Assembly (NCBI GenBank): GCA_050732875.1
Contig: JBOHRQ010000005.1
Location: forward strand, 1 to 64,000
Reading direction: 5' to 3'
Length of the DNA: 64,000 bases
Source of the DNA: DASRVA01 sp050732875
GTDB lineage: Bacteria; Gemmatimonadota; Gemmatimonadetes; JACCXV01; JAHWKZ01
This document shows, in pieces, positions 25,320 to 34,734 of this stretch. The notes beneath the pieces were generated by a model. It ran no database searches and was not told where the DNA came from. It was given only the letters and a program-made list of their open reading frames with translations. Every line of letters begins with the position of its first letter. Within the stretch, counting starts at the first letter, position 1. Position numbers and translations under genes: made by a program.

Positions 25320-25997
25320 TCAGGCCGCCTTGCGGATCCCGTGAACGCGGCAGATTCCGTCCAGCAGGCCGTTGACCGCGTCCAGCGCGATCGCCGCGCC
25401 GCGCTCGGCTTCGACGAGATCGTCATCGCTGACCATGTGCCGCTCGAGGAGCTCGCGGGTCTCCGCGGCGTGCTCGACGTCGAGCGTCCGGTGGACCTCG
25501 AAGTAGTCGGTCGCCGGGGACCCTTCGACCCCATAATGCTCGGCCAGGCCGCGGATCTTCTCGGCAGCCACTGCGGGGACCATCGACTCGTAGGCGTAGA
25601 GCGCGGCCAGCCCGCGCACGACCGGTCCCTCGCCGACCGCCGAGCGGAACCCGGCGATCGCTCGGGCTGTCTCGGGCCAGACTTCACCGCCATCGGGCTC
25701 GCCGCAGCCGACCGCCTCGGCGAAGCGCCGCCACAGCGTGGGATGGTTCTCTGCCCCTTCCTCCTCGTCGCGCAGGTTCTCGAGCAGCGCCTGTCGCGTT
25801 TCGAGGTCCTCGCAGCGGCTGTGGAGGGCCGAGATGTAGGTGGGGAAGGCGCTTACGTGACGATAGTACTGGGCTGCGTAGTCACGCAGGGCTTCGGCGC
25901 TCAGCGTGCCGTCCTGCCAGGCCCGGTAGAAGGGGTGCTTGAGCAGGTGCCGCTCGGCAATCAGGGCATCGATGGTCGTCAGCGAGGGACGCGACAT
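25320..25997 (-). CDS. CADD/PqqC-like haem-oxygenase-fold protein (putative folate metabolism)
   Basis: The 225-residue protein reads ERHLLKHPFYRAWQDGTLS, YAAQYYRHVSAFPTYISALH, LRDEEEGAENHPTLW and AALYAYESMVPAVAAEKI, which is the all-helical TenA/PqqC/CADD architecture with a di-metal site formed by Glu and His residues. In Chlamydia, CADD makes p-aminobenzoate for folate; that role is only a possibility here. The ATG at 25997 has CAGGAG eight bases upstream and is preferred to a start at 26021. Its TGA overlaps the possible CTG start of the DNA glycosylase gene. Confidence 0.8.
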   Translation of the reverse strand: MSRPSLTTIDALIAERHLLKHPFYRAWQDGTLSAEALRDYAAQYYRHVSAFPTYISALHSRCEDLETRQALLENLRDEEEGAENHPTLWRRFAEAVGCGEPDGGEVWPETARAIAGFRSAVGEGPVVRGLAALYAYESMVPAVAAEKIRGLAEHYGVEGSPATDYFEVHRTLDVEHAAETRELLERHMVSDDDLVEAERGAAIALDAVNGLLDGICRVHGIRKAA

Positions 25998-26098
25998 GGG
26001 CAGCTCCTGATAAGGGGTCACGGGACGATCGCAAAGACGGGCGCCAATCTAGCGCGCCTGGCCCGCGCCGACACCGCGAGGATCCGGCGGCTTCCGCC

Positions 26099-27697
26099 CT
26101 ACGGCCGCAGCTCAACCTCGGTGACCTTCCCCGCCTCGACCTCAACCGCCCGGTAGACCCGGCGCCCGTCGATCTCCACCCCCAGGACATAGCGTCCGGG
26201 CCGGACGTCGCCGATCACGAAGTGCTCGCCGAACACGGGATCGGGATGGGCCTTGTCCTCGTAGGTCTCGGCGAAGCTGAACGGAGTCTCCCGGGGCTCG
26301 GGTTTGGTCACCCCGTAGACCCGGGCGCCGAGAACCGGGTCCCCGGCGCTGTCCAGGACGCGCCCGGCGATGACCCCCGTCATCTTCATGGGCTCGATCC
26401 AGAGCAACGGGTTGACGGTGTACGGGGGAAACCGCTGCTCGGGGTCCACCACCGCCGTCACGTCGTCCGTGGGGGTCACGTGGATCTCGAGATGGAGATG
26501 GTCGTTGGTGGCCCGTCCCGTCGAGCCGACATGGGCGATCAGATCGCCGCGGGCGACGCGGTCCCCGACCGCGACCGTCAGGTCGGCGTTGTGGTAGTAC
26601 GTGGACCACACGTAACGATCGTCGAGCCGCCGGTCGTGGAGGATGGCCACCGTGTTGGAGCCCGCCTCGGCCGGCCCGGCGAACGCCACGACGCCGTCCC
26701 CGATCGCATGGACCGGCGTCCCCTCGGGGTTGTTGAACTCGACGCCCTGGTGCTGCTGGAAGTTCCCGCCCATCGTCGAGCCGTAGGTGTAGGTCTGATC
26801 GACGAAGCGGTTCCCGCCCTGCCCGGGCGGAGCTTCGAACCAGCCGGCGATCGGGCGATCGAACCAGAAGTGCTCGCGCGCTCCCGGCCTGGCCAGGGGC
26901 TCGCCGGGGTCGGGGTAGTCGCGGAACTGGCCCTTCCACGACTGCAGATCATGGCCGAGGGCGGTATAGGGTGTGTCATCACCGAAGCCGGCGTTGCGGC
27001 CGTCGATGAGGATGGCGCGCCAGACTCCATTGCCGGGGGCCCAGGTCCGGCCTCCGTCCGTGCTCTTGTCGTAGCCCGCGAGGCTCATGACGCGCACGAT
27101 GGGGGAGCTGGCGCCCCGGTCCACGTCGAGACTGAGGAGATACCGGCTCCGGAGCCCCCGTGCCTCGGTGACGTCGCGCCACGTCTCGCCCCCGTCGGGC
27201 GAGATCCGGAGGCCGTCGGCGGTGGCGACGTACACGGTGTCGCTCACGACCTCGATCCCGTGGGGCGCGACGTACAGCCAGCGCGGGCCGAGCTCGTCGA
27301 AGGTCCAATTGCGCCAGGTCCGGCCGCCGTCCCGGGAGACGCCCCAGCCGTTCCCGATCGTCCCGTACCACACCTCCCCGGAGGGCCCGAACGCGCCCGA
27401 GGGCCCGAACGCGATCGCGTTGACGAAGTCCCACGAGATGTCGGTCGAGTCGCGGCTCCGCAGGTTCTCCCACTCCCGGCCGGTGCCGTCCCGGCTCACG
27501 TAGATCCCCTGGCCGTAGGTGCCCACCCAGACCGACGCATCGGGACCTTCGGCCACGGTGAGGACGTGGGTGCCCCAGCCGGTCGAGTCGGGAAGCGGGG
27601 ATTGGAGCGGCGGCATAGCGGCCTCCTGGGCCGGGGCGCACGGCACCGAGGCGCCGAGCAGCCCGATAGCGAAAGCGATTGCGCTAGAAATCCTCAA
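26099..27697 (-). CDS. Secreted BNR-repeat / M23 (LytM) peptidase-domain protein
   Basis: This 532-residue protein has a signal peptide (ISSAIAFAIGLLGASVPCAPAQ) and then beta-propeller-type Asp-box/BNR repeats (SRDGTGREW, SRDGGRTWRNW, SPDGGETWRDV, STDGGRTWAPG) over about residues 40-230. Residues about 290-420 form a LytM/M23 peptidase-like domain with HQGVEFNNPEGTPVHAIGDG and HLHLEIHV, so the zinc-binding His and HxH are present. A C-terminal carboxypeptidase-regulatory-like beta domain (TGVIAGRVLDSAGDPVLGAR) follows. Start is TTG 27697 with GGGGAGG upstream; it overlaps the patatin gene by 14 bp. A role in cell-wall or surface polymer hydrolysis is inferred. Confidence 0.8.
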   Translation of the reverse strand: MRISSAIAFAIGLLGASVPCAPAQEAAMPPLQSPLPDSTGWGTHVLTVAEGPDASVWVGTYGQGIYVSRDGTGREWENLRSRDSTDISWDFVNAIAFGPSGAFGPSGEVWYGTIGNGWGVSRDGGRTWRNWTFDELGPRWLYVAPHGIEVVSDTVYVATADGLRISPDGGETWRDVTEARGLRSRYLLSLDVDRGASSPIVRVMSLAGYDKSTDGGRTWAPGNGVWRAILIDGRNAGFGDDTPYTALGHDLQSWKGQFRDYPDPGEPLARPGAREHFWFDRPIAGWFEAPPGQGGNRFVDQTYTYGSTMGGNFQQHQGVEFNNPEGTPVHAIGDGVVAFAGPAEAGSNTVAILHDRRLDDRYVWSTYYHNADLTVAVGDRVARGDLIAHVGSTGRATNDHLHLEIHVTPTDDVTAVVDPEQRFPPYTVNPLLWIEPMKMTGVIAGRVLDSAGDPVLGARVYGVTKPEPRETPFSFAETYEDKAHPDPVFGEHFVIGDVRPGRYVLGVEIDGRRVYRAVEVEAGKVTEVELRP

Positions 27698-29210
27698 GAT
27701 ACCGTACCTCCCCCTGGGGACCGATCAGGGCCACCCGGATCCAGTTGGGCGGCGCGTCGAAGTCGAACTTCTCGAGCTCGTAGGCGGTGTATTCCTCCAT
27801 CAGCCGGTAGGCGCGCCCGGCCTCCTCGGTCCGCCAGAACTGGATCGTGTCGATGGCGAGCGGCTCGTCGGGAGCGACGGCGAAGATCTGGACCGGCCGG
27901 TGGACGCGCCGCCTGGCCCGCTCGGCCAGGGTGTGGCGGGCCGACTCCTGGCGGGCCTCCTCGGCCTGGACCGGGAGATCCGTGGGGGTCCCGGGCTGGA
28001 GCGCGGGATCCGGGGCCGTTCGCTCGCAGGCTTCGCGAAGGGCGGCCAGCTCGTTGTAGAGATAGACGTCCTTGAGGGACTTCCGCTCGAGCGCCCCGTG
28101 TCGGATCGTCATCACCCGCTCCAGGCGCTGGACGATGCTGTGACCTTCGGCGGGAGCGGCATAGGAAGCGTTAAGCGGCAGCACGAACAGGAGGTCGCAC
28201 TTCTCGATGCCGGTCCCGAAGTAGATCGGCAGGTTGTCGATCGTCCCGCCGTCCTCGAAGACCTCGTCGCCGATCCGGGCATACTCGAAGAGGGGCGGGA
28301 TGTCCATGGAGGCGAACACCGCCTGTTCGAGATCCTCGAGGGTCCGGGCCGACCGCCAGCGGTCGGGGAGCACCAGCGGACGCCGTCGTCCGGTGAAGTT
28401 GTCGAGGCCCTCGAGATCCGTCCGGTTGGTCGAGAACTCGAGGTGCGCCCGCTCGACGTTCGTGCGGGTGAGGTAGAAATGCAGGTTCCCCTGCGCGTCC
28501 GGAGAGTGCAAGTGCTGGTTGAGTCGCTCTCTCGAGGCGGGGTCATCGACGAACAGGGTACGGAACGCGCTCCGCCAGGGATCGGCCGAGAGGACGTAGT
28601 TGCGCCAGGCGGGCAGGTAGTACGTCGGCGCCACGATCTCCGAGAGGTCGACCCGGCTCCACCAGCTGCCGAGCGTGCCAGGGTCCCCGTCGGCCACTCT
28701 CCCGGCCAGCCAGAAGCAGGCGTTCCAGGCGCCGATCGATGAGGCGGCGATCATCCGGACATTGCCGAGCGCCGCGTGGTCCTGGAGAAAACGATGCAGC
28801 GCGCGCAGCGAGCCGGCCTGGTAGGCCCCCTTGGCCCCACCCCCGGCCAGGATGATGCCGATCCGCTCGTGGCGGCCGAGCGGTCCCGTCGGGGGAGATG
28901 GGGGCGGGGAACCGGGTTCGCCCGGTTGGAACCAGGCCACCGGTCGTGGAGGGAGCAGGCGATAGGCGGCCGTCCCGATCCAGAGGGCCAGGAGAAGGCC
29001 CGCCCCCGCCAGCGCCAGGGTAAGCGCGGCCGCCAGCACGGTGCCCAGGCTGAGGACGTCCAGGGGAGGGGCCGAGACGAGCGGGACCAGGCGCTCCACG
29101 AGCCACGGGAAGACGAAGACCAGCCAGGCCAGAAAGGCCAGGACGGTCGGAACGCTGAAGCGCGGGGAGAAGCGCAGGAGGAGCCACTGATAGGCGAGCC
29201 CGGATGTCAT
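27684..29210 (-). CDS. Membrane-anchored patatin-like phospholipase
   Basis: The 508-residue protein starts with two hydrophobic segments (residues about 18-100), then a patatin domain. The oxyanion loop GGGAKGAYQAG is near residue 125, the nucleophile Ser lies in AASSIGAWNA (first Gly of GxSxG replaced by Ala-Ser), and the catalytic Asp is in EDGGTIDN. Patatins hydrolyse acyl chains from phospholipids. The C-terminal 120 residues have EEARQESARHTLAERARRR and end EVRYLEDF. It overlaps the BNR/M23 gene by 14 bp, so the two are probably co-translated. The gene is divergent from the small stress membrane protein that follows. Confidence 0.87.
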   Translation of the reverse strand: MTSGLAYQWLLLRFSPRFSVPTVLAFLAWLVFVFPWLVERLVPLVSAPPLDVLSLGTVLAAALTLALAGAGLLLALWIGTAAYRLLPPRPVAWFQPGEPGSPPPSPPTGPLGRHERIGIILAGGGAKGAYQAGSLRALHRFLQDHAALGNVRMIAASSIGAWNACFWLAGRVADGDPGTLGSWWSRVDLSEIVAPTYYLPAWRNYVLSADPWRSAFRTLFVDDPASRERLNQHLHSPDAQGNLHFYLTRTNVERAHLEFSTNRTDLEGLDNFTGRRRPLVLPDRWRSARTLEDLEQAVFASMDIPPLFEYARIGDEVFEDGGTIDNLPIYFGTGIEKCDLLFVLPLNASYAAPAEGHSIVQRLERVMTIRHGALERKSLKDVYLYNELAALREACERTAPDPALQPGTPTDLPVQAEEARQESARHTLAERARRRVHRPVQIFAVAPDEPLAIDTIQFWRTEEAGRAYRLMEEYTAYELEKFDFDAPPNWIRVALIGPQGEVRYLEDF

Positions 29211-29336
29211 CCCGCCAACTGTACCGCCGTCGCGGACCGCGCTAGGTTCCGGACACCCGCGACCCGAACGGGATCGTCCGTTTTGTGCGGGTCACGAACC
29301 CGACATCGCTCCGGGACCTGAGAAAAGGAGGAACGT

Positions 29337-29591
29337 ATGGGTATCCTCGCATGGATCGTGCTGGGGCTCGTGGCCGGGGCTCTGGCCAAGCTCATCATGC
29401 CGGGCGAACAGCGCGGCGGCTGCATCATGACGACGCTGCTGGGTATCGCCGGCGCCCTGGTGGGTGGGTTCATCGGTCGGGCCCTTGGATACGGCGGGGT
29501 CGAGGAATTCTCTTTTGCCAGCCTCCTGTGGGCGTTCATCGGAGCGTTCCTCCTGCTTCTGATCTTCGGCTTCCTGTTCAAGAAGAGGTAA
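29337..29591 (+). CDS. GlsB/YeaQ/YmgE-family stress membrane protein
   Basis: The 84-residue protein consists of three membrane segments with family-typical glycines: MGILAWIVLGLVAGALAK, then IMPGEQRGGCIMTTLLGIAG, GALVGGFIGRALG and a hydrophobic C-terminus ending KKR. These small inner-membrane proteins are associated with general stress responses; the molecular activity is not known. The start is strongly supported by AAAGGAGG seven bases upstream of ATG. It converges with the phosphatase gene, 3 bp apart. Confidence 0.92.
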   Translation: MGILAWIVLGLVAGALAKLIMPGEQRGGCIMTTLLGIAGALVGGFIGRALGYGGVEEFSFASLLWAFIGAFLLLLIFGFLFKKR

Positions 29592-29594
29592 CTC

Positions 29595-30704
29595 TTACTG
29601 GGAGGAGGGGGAAGGCGCCACGACGGCTGCGGATCGTTCGCCTCGCACACGCTCGAGGAGGAGCCGGCCGACATCGGCGTTCGTGCGGATGCCCGCGAAG
29701 GCCTCTGCCCCGGGACCGATCGCGAACAGCGGCACCAGCTCCAGCGAGTGCCCGGTCGTCACGTATTCGGCCTCGAGCGCCCCGGTAGAGTCGGGGACCA
29801 CGGCCAGCCCGCCCGTCTCGTGGTCGCCGGTCACGACGATCAGCGTCTCGGGACGTCGCGCGCGGTAATCGAGAGCGACCCGGATCGCCCGATCGATGTC
29901 CGCCACCTCGGCCTGGATCGTGGCCAGCGGCGCGTTGTCGTGGGCTCGGTGATCGGTGTGCTCGTTCTCGACCAGCAGGAAGAACCCGTCGGGGTCGCGA
30001 TCCAGGATCGCGAGGGCGGTGCCGGTCATCTCGGCCAGGGAGGGCGCGCGCTGGTCGGGATCGGACACCCGGTCGATGTCGAAGAGTCCCAGGACGCGCG
30101 CCACTTCGTCGACGTCGACCGCGCGGAGCTCTTCGGGGGTCGTGACGACGGTGTACCGCTCGCGGATCGGGAGGCTGTCGAACCAGGCCAGCCCGTCGCC
30201 CATCAACACCTCGATGTCCTGATCCAGCATCTGGCGGGCGATCCTCGCCCACTGGTTGCGGCTGGAGACGTGGGCGGCAAAGGCGGCCGGCGTCGCGTCC
30301 AGGAGGAAGGTCGTCGTGACGAGCCCGGTCGCGAGCCCGCCCGCCTCGGCAACTTCGAGAACGGTCGGCCGCGGCTCCTGGTCGGCGCCGACACCGATCG
30401 CACCGTAGATCGTGCGCTCGCCGATCGCGAACGCGGTGGCCGAGGAGGCGCTCTCGACGTGGCTCCCGGTGGTGTTCCCCGTATCCACGAGGCCGACGAC
30501 GGGAAACGCGGCGACCGCCAGGCTGTCCCCCTCGAGCCAGGCGGCGCTCCAGTGCGCGATCCCGGCGCCATCGGCGACGAAGAAGATCGTATGCGAGGCC
30601 GGCGCCGGGTCCGGCAGCGCCTGGTTCGCGGGGGCCTCGGCTCCCCAACCGATTGTCACCGCGACCAGGAGAGGGAGCCCGGGCATGACAGGGAAATCCC
30701 GCAT
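29595..30704 (-). CDS. Alkaline phosphatase (PhoA superfamily)
   Basis: The 369-residue protein has a short signal peptide and the alkaline-phosphatase core: FFVADGAG (metal-binding Asp), the nucleophile segment HVESASSATAFAIGE, ENEHTDHRAHDN, TGDHETGGLAV and TTGHS. In the E. coli enzyme the residue before the nucleophile Ser is Asp (DSA); here it is Glu (ESA). It should release phosphate from monoesters in the periplasm using zinc and magnesium. Two starts are possible, ATG 30704 and ATG 30686; the longer is given. It is divergent from the AI-2E-family transporter gene. Confidence 0.88.
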   Translation of the reverse strand: MRDFPVMPGLPLLVAVTIGWGAEAPANQALPDPAPASHTIFFVADGAGIAHWSAAWLEGDSLAVAAFPVVGLVDTGNTTGSHVESASSATAFAIGERTIYGAIGVGADQEPRPTVLEVAEAGGLATGLVTTTFLLDATPAAFAAHVSSRNQWARIARQMLDQDIEVLMGDGLAWFDSLPIRERYTVVTTPEELRAVDVDEVARVLGLFDIDRVSDPDQRAPSLAEMTGTALAILDRDPDGFFLLVENEHTDHRAHDNAPLATIQAEVADIDRAIRVALDYRARRPETLIVVTGDHETGGLAVVPDSTGALEAEYVTTGHSLELVPLFAIGPGAEAFAGIRTNADVGRLLLERVRGERSAAVVAPSPSSQ

Positions 30705-30747
30705 CGGGGCCCTATCATAGCACGCGCCTGCGCATGCGACCGCCGAC

Positions 30748-31962
30748 ATGCCAGGTCGAGGGACGGCGATCGCGGGTTCGGCACCTCCCCCCGGCAACGC
30801 GCGCGACCTAAGATTGACGATCGTGGACCCCGCCGACCCGCGCCCCGACGAAGCCGACCGGGAACACGAGCATCCGCGTCCCGATCTCGGGAGGCTGCTC
30901 GAGTTCTTCTCGGGCCCCGTCGACATCCGCTCGATCGCGCTGAGCGGGATCTTCGTCCTGCTCGTCCTCTACACGCTCTACTTCGCGCGGGACTTCGTCC
31001 TTCCGGTGGTGCTGGCGCTCCTGCTCACGTTTCTCCTCGCGCCGGTCGTTCGCGCGCTCGGGCGGATGCGGGTGCCGCCATCGATCGGGGCGGGGCTGGT
31101 GATCCTGGCGCTCCTCAGCGCTGTCGTGTACGGGGGCTACTCGCTCTCGGGCCCGGCCGCCGCCTGGGTCGAGCGGGCGCCCCAGGGGATGCGCCGGGTC
31201 GAGCAGCGGATCCGCGAGATCCAGCGGCCCGTCGAGGAGGTGCGCCAGGCGGCGGAGCAGGTCGAGCAGCAGGTGGAGGAGATGGCTGGCGGCGGACGCC
31301 AGCCGCGGGAGGTTCAGGTGGAGGGAGAGACGCTGACCGGGGCGGTGCTCAGCCAGACGCAGTCGTTCCTGGCGGGCGCGGTGGTCATGACCATCCTCCT
31401 GTTCTTCCTGCTCGCCTCCGGGGATCTCTTCCTGCGCAAGCTCGTCCGCGTCCTCCCCAGGCTGAGCGACAAGAAGGCGGCGATCGAGATCGCCCGCGCC
31501 ACCGAGGAGCACATCTCGAGATACCTGGTCACCGTGACGCTGATCAACGCCGGGCTCGGGGTGGCCGTCGGGTTCGCGATGAAGCTCGCGGGCATGCCGA
31601 ACCCGGTTCTGTGGGGCGTGGCGGCGGGCCTCATGAACTTCGTCCCTTATCTCGGGGCGCTTGCCACACTGGGGATGATCACGCTCGTCTCGCTGCTCAC
31701 TTTCGAGGGTCTGGGTCGGGCGCTCGTAGCGCCGGGTCTGTATCTGGGGCTGAACGCCCTCGAGGGATACCTGATCACGCCGATGCTGCTCGGTCGGCGG
31801 CTTCTCCTCAACCCGGTCGTGATCTTCCTCGGCATCATCTTCTGGGGATGGCTGTGGGGGATCCCGGGAGCGCTGCTGGCGGTGCCGATCCTGGCGACCT
31901 TCAAGATCTTCTGCGACCACATCGAGCCGCTGTCGCCGATCGGGGAGTTTCTGGGGCGGTAG
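30748..31962 (+). CDS. AI-2E family (PerM-like) membrane transporter
   Basis: The 404-residue protein has seven to eight membrane segments and family motifs: an N-terminal helix pair LVLYTLYFARDFVLPVVLAL, a long amphipathic periplasmic region (VERAPQGMRRVEQRIREIQ...), and the conserved MKLAGMPNPVLWGVAAGLMN with FVPYLGALATLG and GRRLLLNPVVIFLGI. Despite the name, substrates of the family vary (autoinducer-2 export, Na/H antiport). The first 50 residues are acidic and Pro-rich and not conserved; a GTG at about 30823 is an alternative start. It is followed 50 bp later by a methyltransferase gene. Confidence 0.88.
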   Translation: MPGRGTAIAGSAPPPGNARDLRLTIVDPADPRPDEADREHEHPRPDLGRLLEFFSGPVDIRSIALSGIFVLLVLYTLYFARDFVLPVVLALLLTFLLAPVVRALGRMRVPPSIGAGLVILALLSAVVYGGYSLSGPAAAWVERAPQGMRRVEQRIREIQRPVEEVRQAAEQVEQQVEEMAGGGRQPREVQVEGETLTGAVLSQTQSFLAGAVVMTILLFFLLASGDLFLRKLVRVLPRLSDKKAAIEIARATEEHISRYLVTVTLINAGLGVAVGFAMKLAGMPNPVLWGVAAGLMNFVPYLGALATLGMITLVSLLTFEGLGRALVAPGLYLGLNALEGYLITPMLLGRRLLLNPVVIFLGIIFWGWLWGIPGALLAVPILATFKIFCDHIEPLSPIGEFLGR

Positions 31963-32012
31963 GACTCGTCGTGCCTTCCCGGGGCCTGTCGGCGGCGGTT
32001 AGTTTGGCGGAC

Positions 32013-32876
32013 ATGGTCGATAAGACGGAGCTGCGGGAGCACTGGCGGGCGGCCGCTCCGGGATGGTTGATGCACGGTGACTTCGTCCGCGAGACGACGG
32101 AACCTGTCTCCCGGGCGATGATCGAGCGGGCGGCTCCGGTTCCGGGGGAGTGTTGGCTCGACGTGGCGGGCGGAGTGGGGGACCCGGCGCTCTACGTGGC
32201 CCTGGCCCTCGACGGCGGCGGGCAGGCCGTGGTCACGGACCTCGTGGTGGAGATGGCGGCAAAGTCGCGCGCGGTGGTACGGGAAGCGGCACCTGCGCTC
32301 CGCGTCAGCGCCGTCGCCGCGTCCGCCGACGAGATGCCGTTCGAAGGCGCATTCGACGGACTCACCTGTCGCTTCGGGGTGATGTTCTTCCCCGAGCCTC
32401 TACCGGCGCTGGTGGCGCTTCGCCAGACGCTCAAGCCCGGCGGTCGCGGGGTTTTCGCGGTCTGGGCGGAGCGCGAACGGAACGCCTTTTTCCGCGAGGT
32501 GAGCGCGGCCGTGCTGGCCCGCTTCCCCGAGATGCCGGTCCCCGACCCCGACGAGCCCCACACCTTCCGCTTCTCTACCAAAGGCGAGCTCGCGGAGTTT
32601 CTGCGGATGGCGGGATGGACGCACGTGGGGGAAGCCGACCTCCCTTTCGTCATGTCATCGCGACGAACAGTCGATCAGTTCTGGGATCACCTGACCGGGC
32701 TCAGCGTCGAGCTCCGCGGGCTGGTGAGCGAGATGCCTGCGGAAGAGGCTCGCAGCTTCCGCAGGGACATCGAGGATCGGGTGGCTCCGTTCTTCGAGAG
32801 CGGCTCGATGCGGCTCCCGGCCCATGCCCGGCTCGTATGGGGTCGGGCTCCCGGGGGGATCAGAGGCGTCGCGTAG
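32013..32876 (+). CDS. Class I SAM-dependent methyltransferase
   Basis: The 287-residue protein opens MVDKTELREHWRAAAPGWLM and has the SAM-binding motif WLDVAGGVGDPALYVAL (motif I, a variant of the usual GxGxG), VVTDLVVEMA (motif II), AASADEMPFEGAFDGLTCRF and LKPGGRGVFAVW. It resembles the UbiE/Methyltransf_11 group. The substrate is unknown. A much longer frame upstream is antisense or in-frame shadow of other genes and is not used. Its last 17 bp overlap the 3' end of the convergent Nramp-like gene. Confidence 0.87.
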   Translation: MVDKTELREHWRAAAPGWLMHGDFVRETTEPVSRAMIERAAPVPGECWLDVAGGVGDPALYVALALDGGGQAVVTDLVVEMAAKSRAVVREAAPALRVSAVAASADEMPFEGAFDGLTCRFGVMFFPEPLPALVALRQTLKPGGRGVFAVWAERERNAFFREVSAAVLARFPEMPVPDPDEPHTFRFSTKGELAEFLRMAGWTHVGEADLPFVMSSRRTVDQFWDHLTGLSVELRGLVSEMPAEEARSFRRDIEDRVAPFFESGSMRLPAHARLVWGRAPGGIRGVA

Positions 32877-34593
32877 ATCGCCCGAGCCACCCCGGTCCAA
32901 ACGTCCGCGCCACCACCCACGCCAGTGAGGCCAGCCAGACCAGGTAGGCGACGAGGCGAACCGGGTGGAAGGCGATCGTCGTCACGACATCACCCGTGAG
33001 ACCGAGCCCGTGCTCGAGGACGAGGCGTGAGACCTGCTCGGCCGTGAACCATCCCCACAGGAAGATCGACCAGTACATGCCGACGAGCTTCCAGCGCGGC
33101 ATCCTGAGACGGGGTGGCAGATGGCGTGTGTTCATGATCGCGATCACCGCCGTGAACAGATACATCGAGGCGATCGTGAACGGTCCGGCGACGAGGACCA
33201 GGAAGTCGGGCTGGAGGGCCCCCAGGCTTTCGCCCCCCAGCCAGGAGAGGACGATGACGCCCATGCTGGCGAGGGCGAAGACGGTGAGGAGGAACAGGAA
33301 CGTCCGCTTGAGCGTGAGCGTGGGCCGCCTCCGGCCGACTCGCTCGTAGAGGATGTCGCCGGTGATGCGGGTGACGGTGTCGACGATCCCGACCTGGGTC
33401 GAGAAGAGGACCAGCGCGCCCCCCAGGAGGAACACGATCTCGAGCCAGGCGCCACCCTGACGGCGGAGGATCTCGGCCTGCTCCATAACCATGCCGGTCA
33501 GGTTGCCGGCCAGGTCGGCCCGCCCGGTCCCGACCGTCTCGGCGACCAGCAGGGTCGTGATCACGACGCTGAAAATGATCAGGACGACGAACGTCACGAA
33601 CAGCTCGCGCTCGGCCAGGGCCATCCAGCGGCGAAAGCGGGCCAGTGCGGTTGGCTGATCCGCGGAGAAGGCGAAGCCGCGCTCGCTCACCGGCTCGTTC
33701 TGGCCACGGATCCCGGCGATCCGTCCCTGGTAGGCCCCCATCCCGAAGCCCTTGTCGCGGATCCAGAGCGACTGGGCGAGGAGAAGCGTCCCGCCAGTGC
33801 CGGCGTACGCAACGGCGATCAGGAGGGTCGGGAACTGATCCCCCGATAGAAGGTCACGCGGCACGCTGCCCACCGAAACCGCTCCCTTCGCCAGCTGCGC
33901 CACGTCCCCCGGGAGCACCCCGACCGCCACCAGCGCGATGAAGAGGAGGGGAAAGAAGACGATCACGAGGGCGATCTCGAACCGCTCCAGCGCGTTGTAG
34001 ACGACGCGGGAGATCGCGAGCGCGCACCAGATGAAAGCCAGCATCGCCAGCGCGAGGGGCTGCCAGTCGGCGATCACCTGGCGGCCGGCCAGTAGGTTGA
34101 CGCTGACCCGCGTGAAGTCGGCCGACTCGGCGGCCCAGCCCGGCCAGAAGAAGGAGACCAGGGTGGCGATCAGGAAGAACCAGGGCCAGAAGGGCTTTCG
34201 TGTGAGGCGGGCCATGCCGTTGAAGACAGACTCCCCGGTGGCCATCGTCCAGCGTTCGATCTCGCTGATCACGACGAACTGGCTCAGGACCCCGACCCAG
34301 AACAGCCACCAGATCGAAAAGCCGTTGACGGCGACCAGGTTCGGCCACAGCAGGAACTCGCCCGCGCCCAGGCCGATTCCGAGCGCGATGACCGACGGTC
34401 CCACCACGTCGCGCAGCTTGGGCACGCGGGGGACGTCGTCCAGGCGGTGGAAGGGCGGACCGGTGCCCGGGTCGGGGAAGTCCGGTGCCTCGGGAGCGTC
34501 GGGGAGAGCCGCCGTGTCGACCGGCCGGTAGATGCCTTCCCGAAAGAGGAGGCCTTCCTCAGGTGGGCAGATTATGTCGGGATCGTGGCGCAC
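32860..34593 (-). CDS. Nramp-like membrane transporter
   Basis: The 577-residue protein has a soluble, Pro-rich N-terminus of about 60 residues and then 11 or more membrane segments. The first membrane helix reads VVGPSVIALGIGLGAGEFLL, the position where canonical Nramp metal transporters have DPGN; that metal motif is missing, while other features of the LeuT-type fold (for example QSLWIRDKGFGMG) remain. It is therefore better described as Nramp-like than as a manganese or iron importer. The start is GTG 34593. It is divergent from the efflux operon and overlaps the methyltransferase gene at its 3' end. Confidence 0.78.
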   Translation of the reverse strand: MRHDPDIICPPEEGLLFREGIYRPVDTAALPDAPEAPDFPDPGTGPPFHRLDDVPRVPKLRDVVGPSVIALGIGLGAGEFLLWPNLVAVNGFSIWWLFWVGVLSQFVVISEIERWTMATGESVFNGMARLTRKPFWPWFFLIATLVSFFWPGWAAESADFTRVSVNLLAGRQVIADWQPLALAMLAFIWCALAISRVVYNALERFEIALVIVFFPLLFIALVAVGVLPGDVAQLAKGAVSVGSVPRDLLSGDQFPTLLIAVAYAGTGGTLLLAQSLWIRDKGFGMGAYQGRIAGIRGQNEPVSERGFAFSADQPTALARFRRWMALAERELFVTFVVLIIFSVVITTLLVAETVGTGRADLAGNLTGMVMEQAEILRRQGGAWLEIVFLLGGALVLFSTQVGIVDTVTRITGDILYERVGRRRPTLTLKRTFLFLLTVFALASMGVIVLSWLGGESLGALQPDFLVLVAGPFTIASMYLFTAVIAIMNTRHLPPRLRMPRWKLVGMYWSIFLWGWFTAEQVSRLVLEHGLGLTGDVVTTIAFHPVRLVAYLVWLASLAWVVARTFGPGWLGRSTRRL

Positions 34594-34734
34594 GACGGCG
34601 GTCTACCCTAAACGGCTCGCTCGCCATCGCGCAAGCGTGCTCTTCAGGCGCACGATTCTTGCCTTCGAGCAATTTAGCGATACAGGGCCGTCATTCCGTG
34701 AGGTTCCAAACCGATAGCTGATTCGCGAGGAGGA

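Noticed and set aside
26222..28075. A 617-codon plus-strand open frame
   Set aside because: Antisense to the BNR/M23 and patatin genes; shows no domain and typical high-GC shadow composition.
29748..32876. A 1042-codon open frame on the plus strand
   Set aside because: Only its last 287 codons (from 32013) look like a protein, a methyltransferase. The rest is antisense to the phosphatase or out of frame with the AI-2E gene and is Arg/Pro/Gly-rich shadow sequence.
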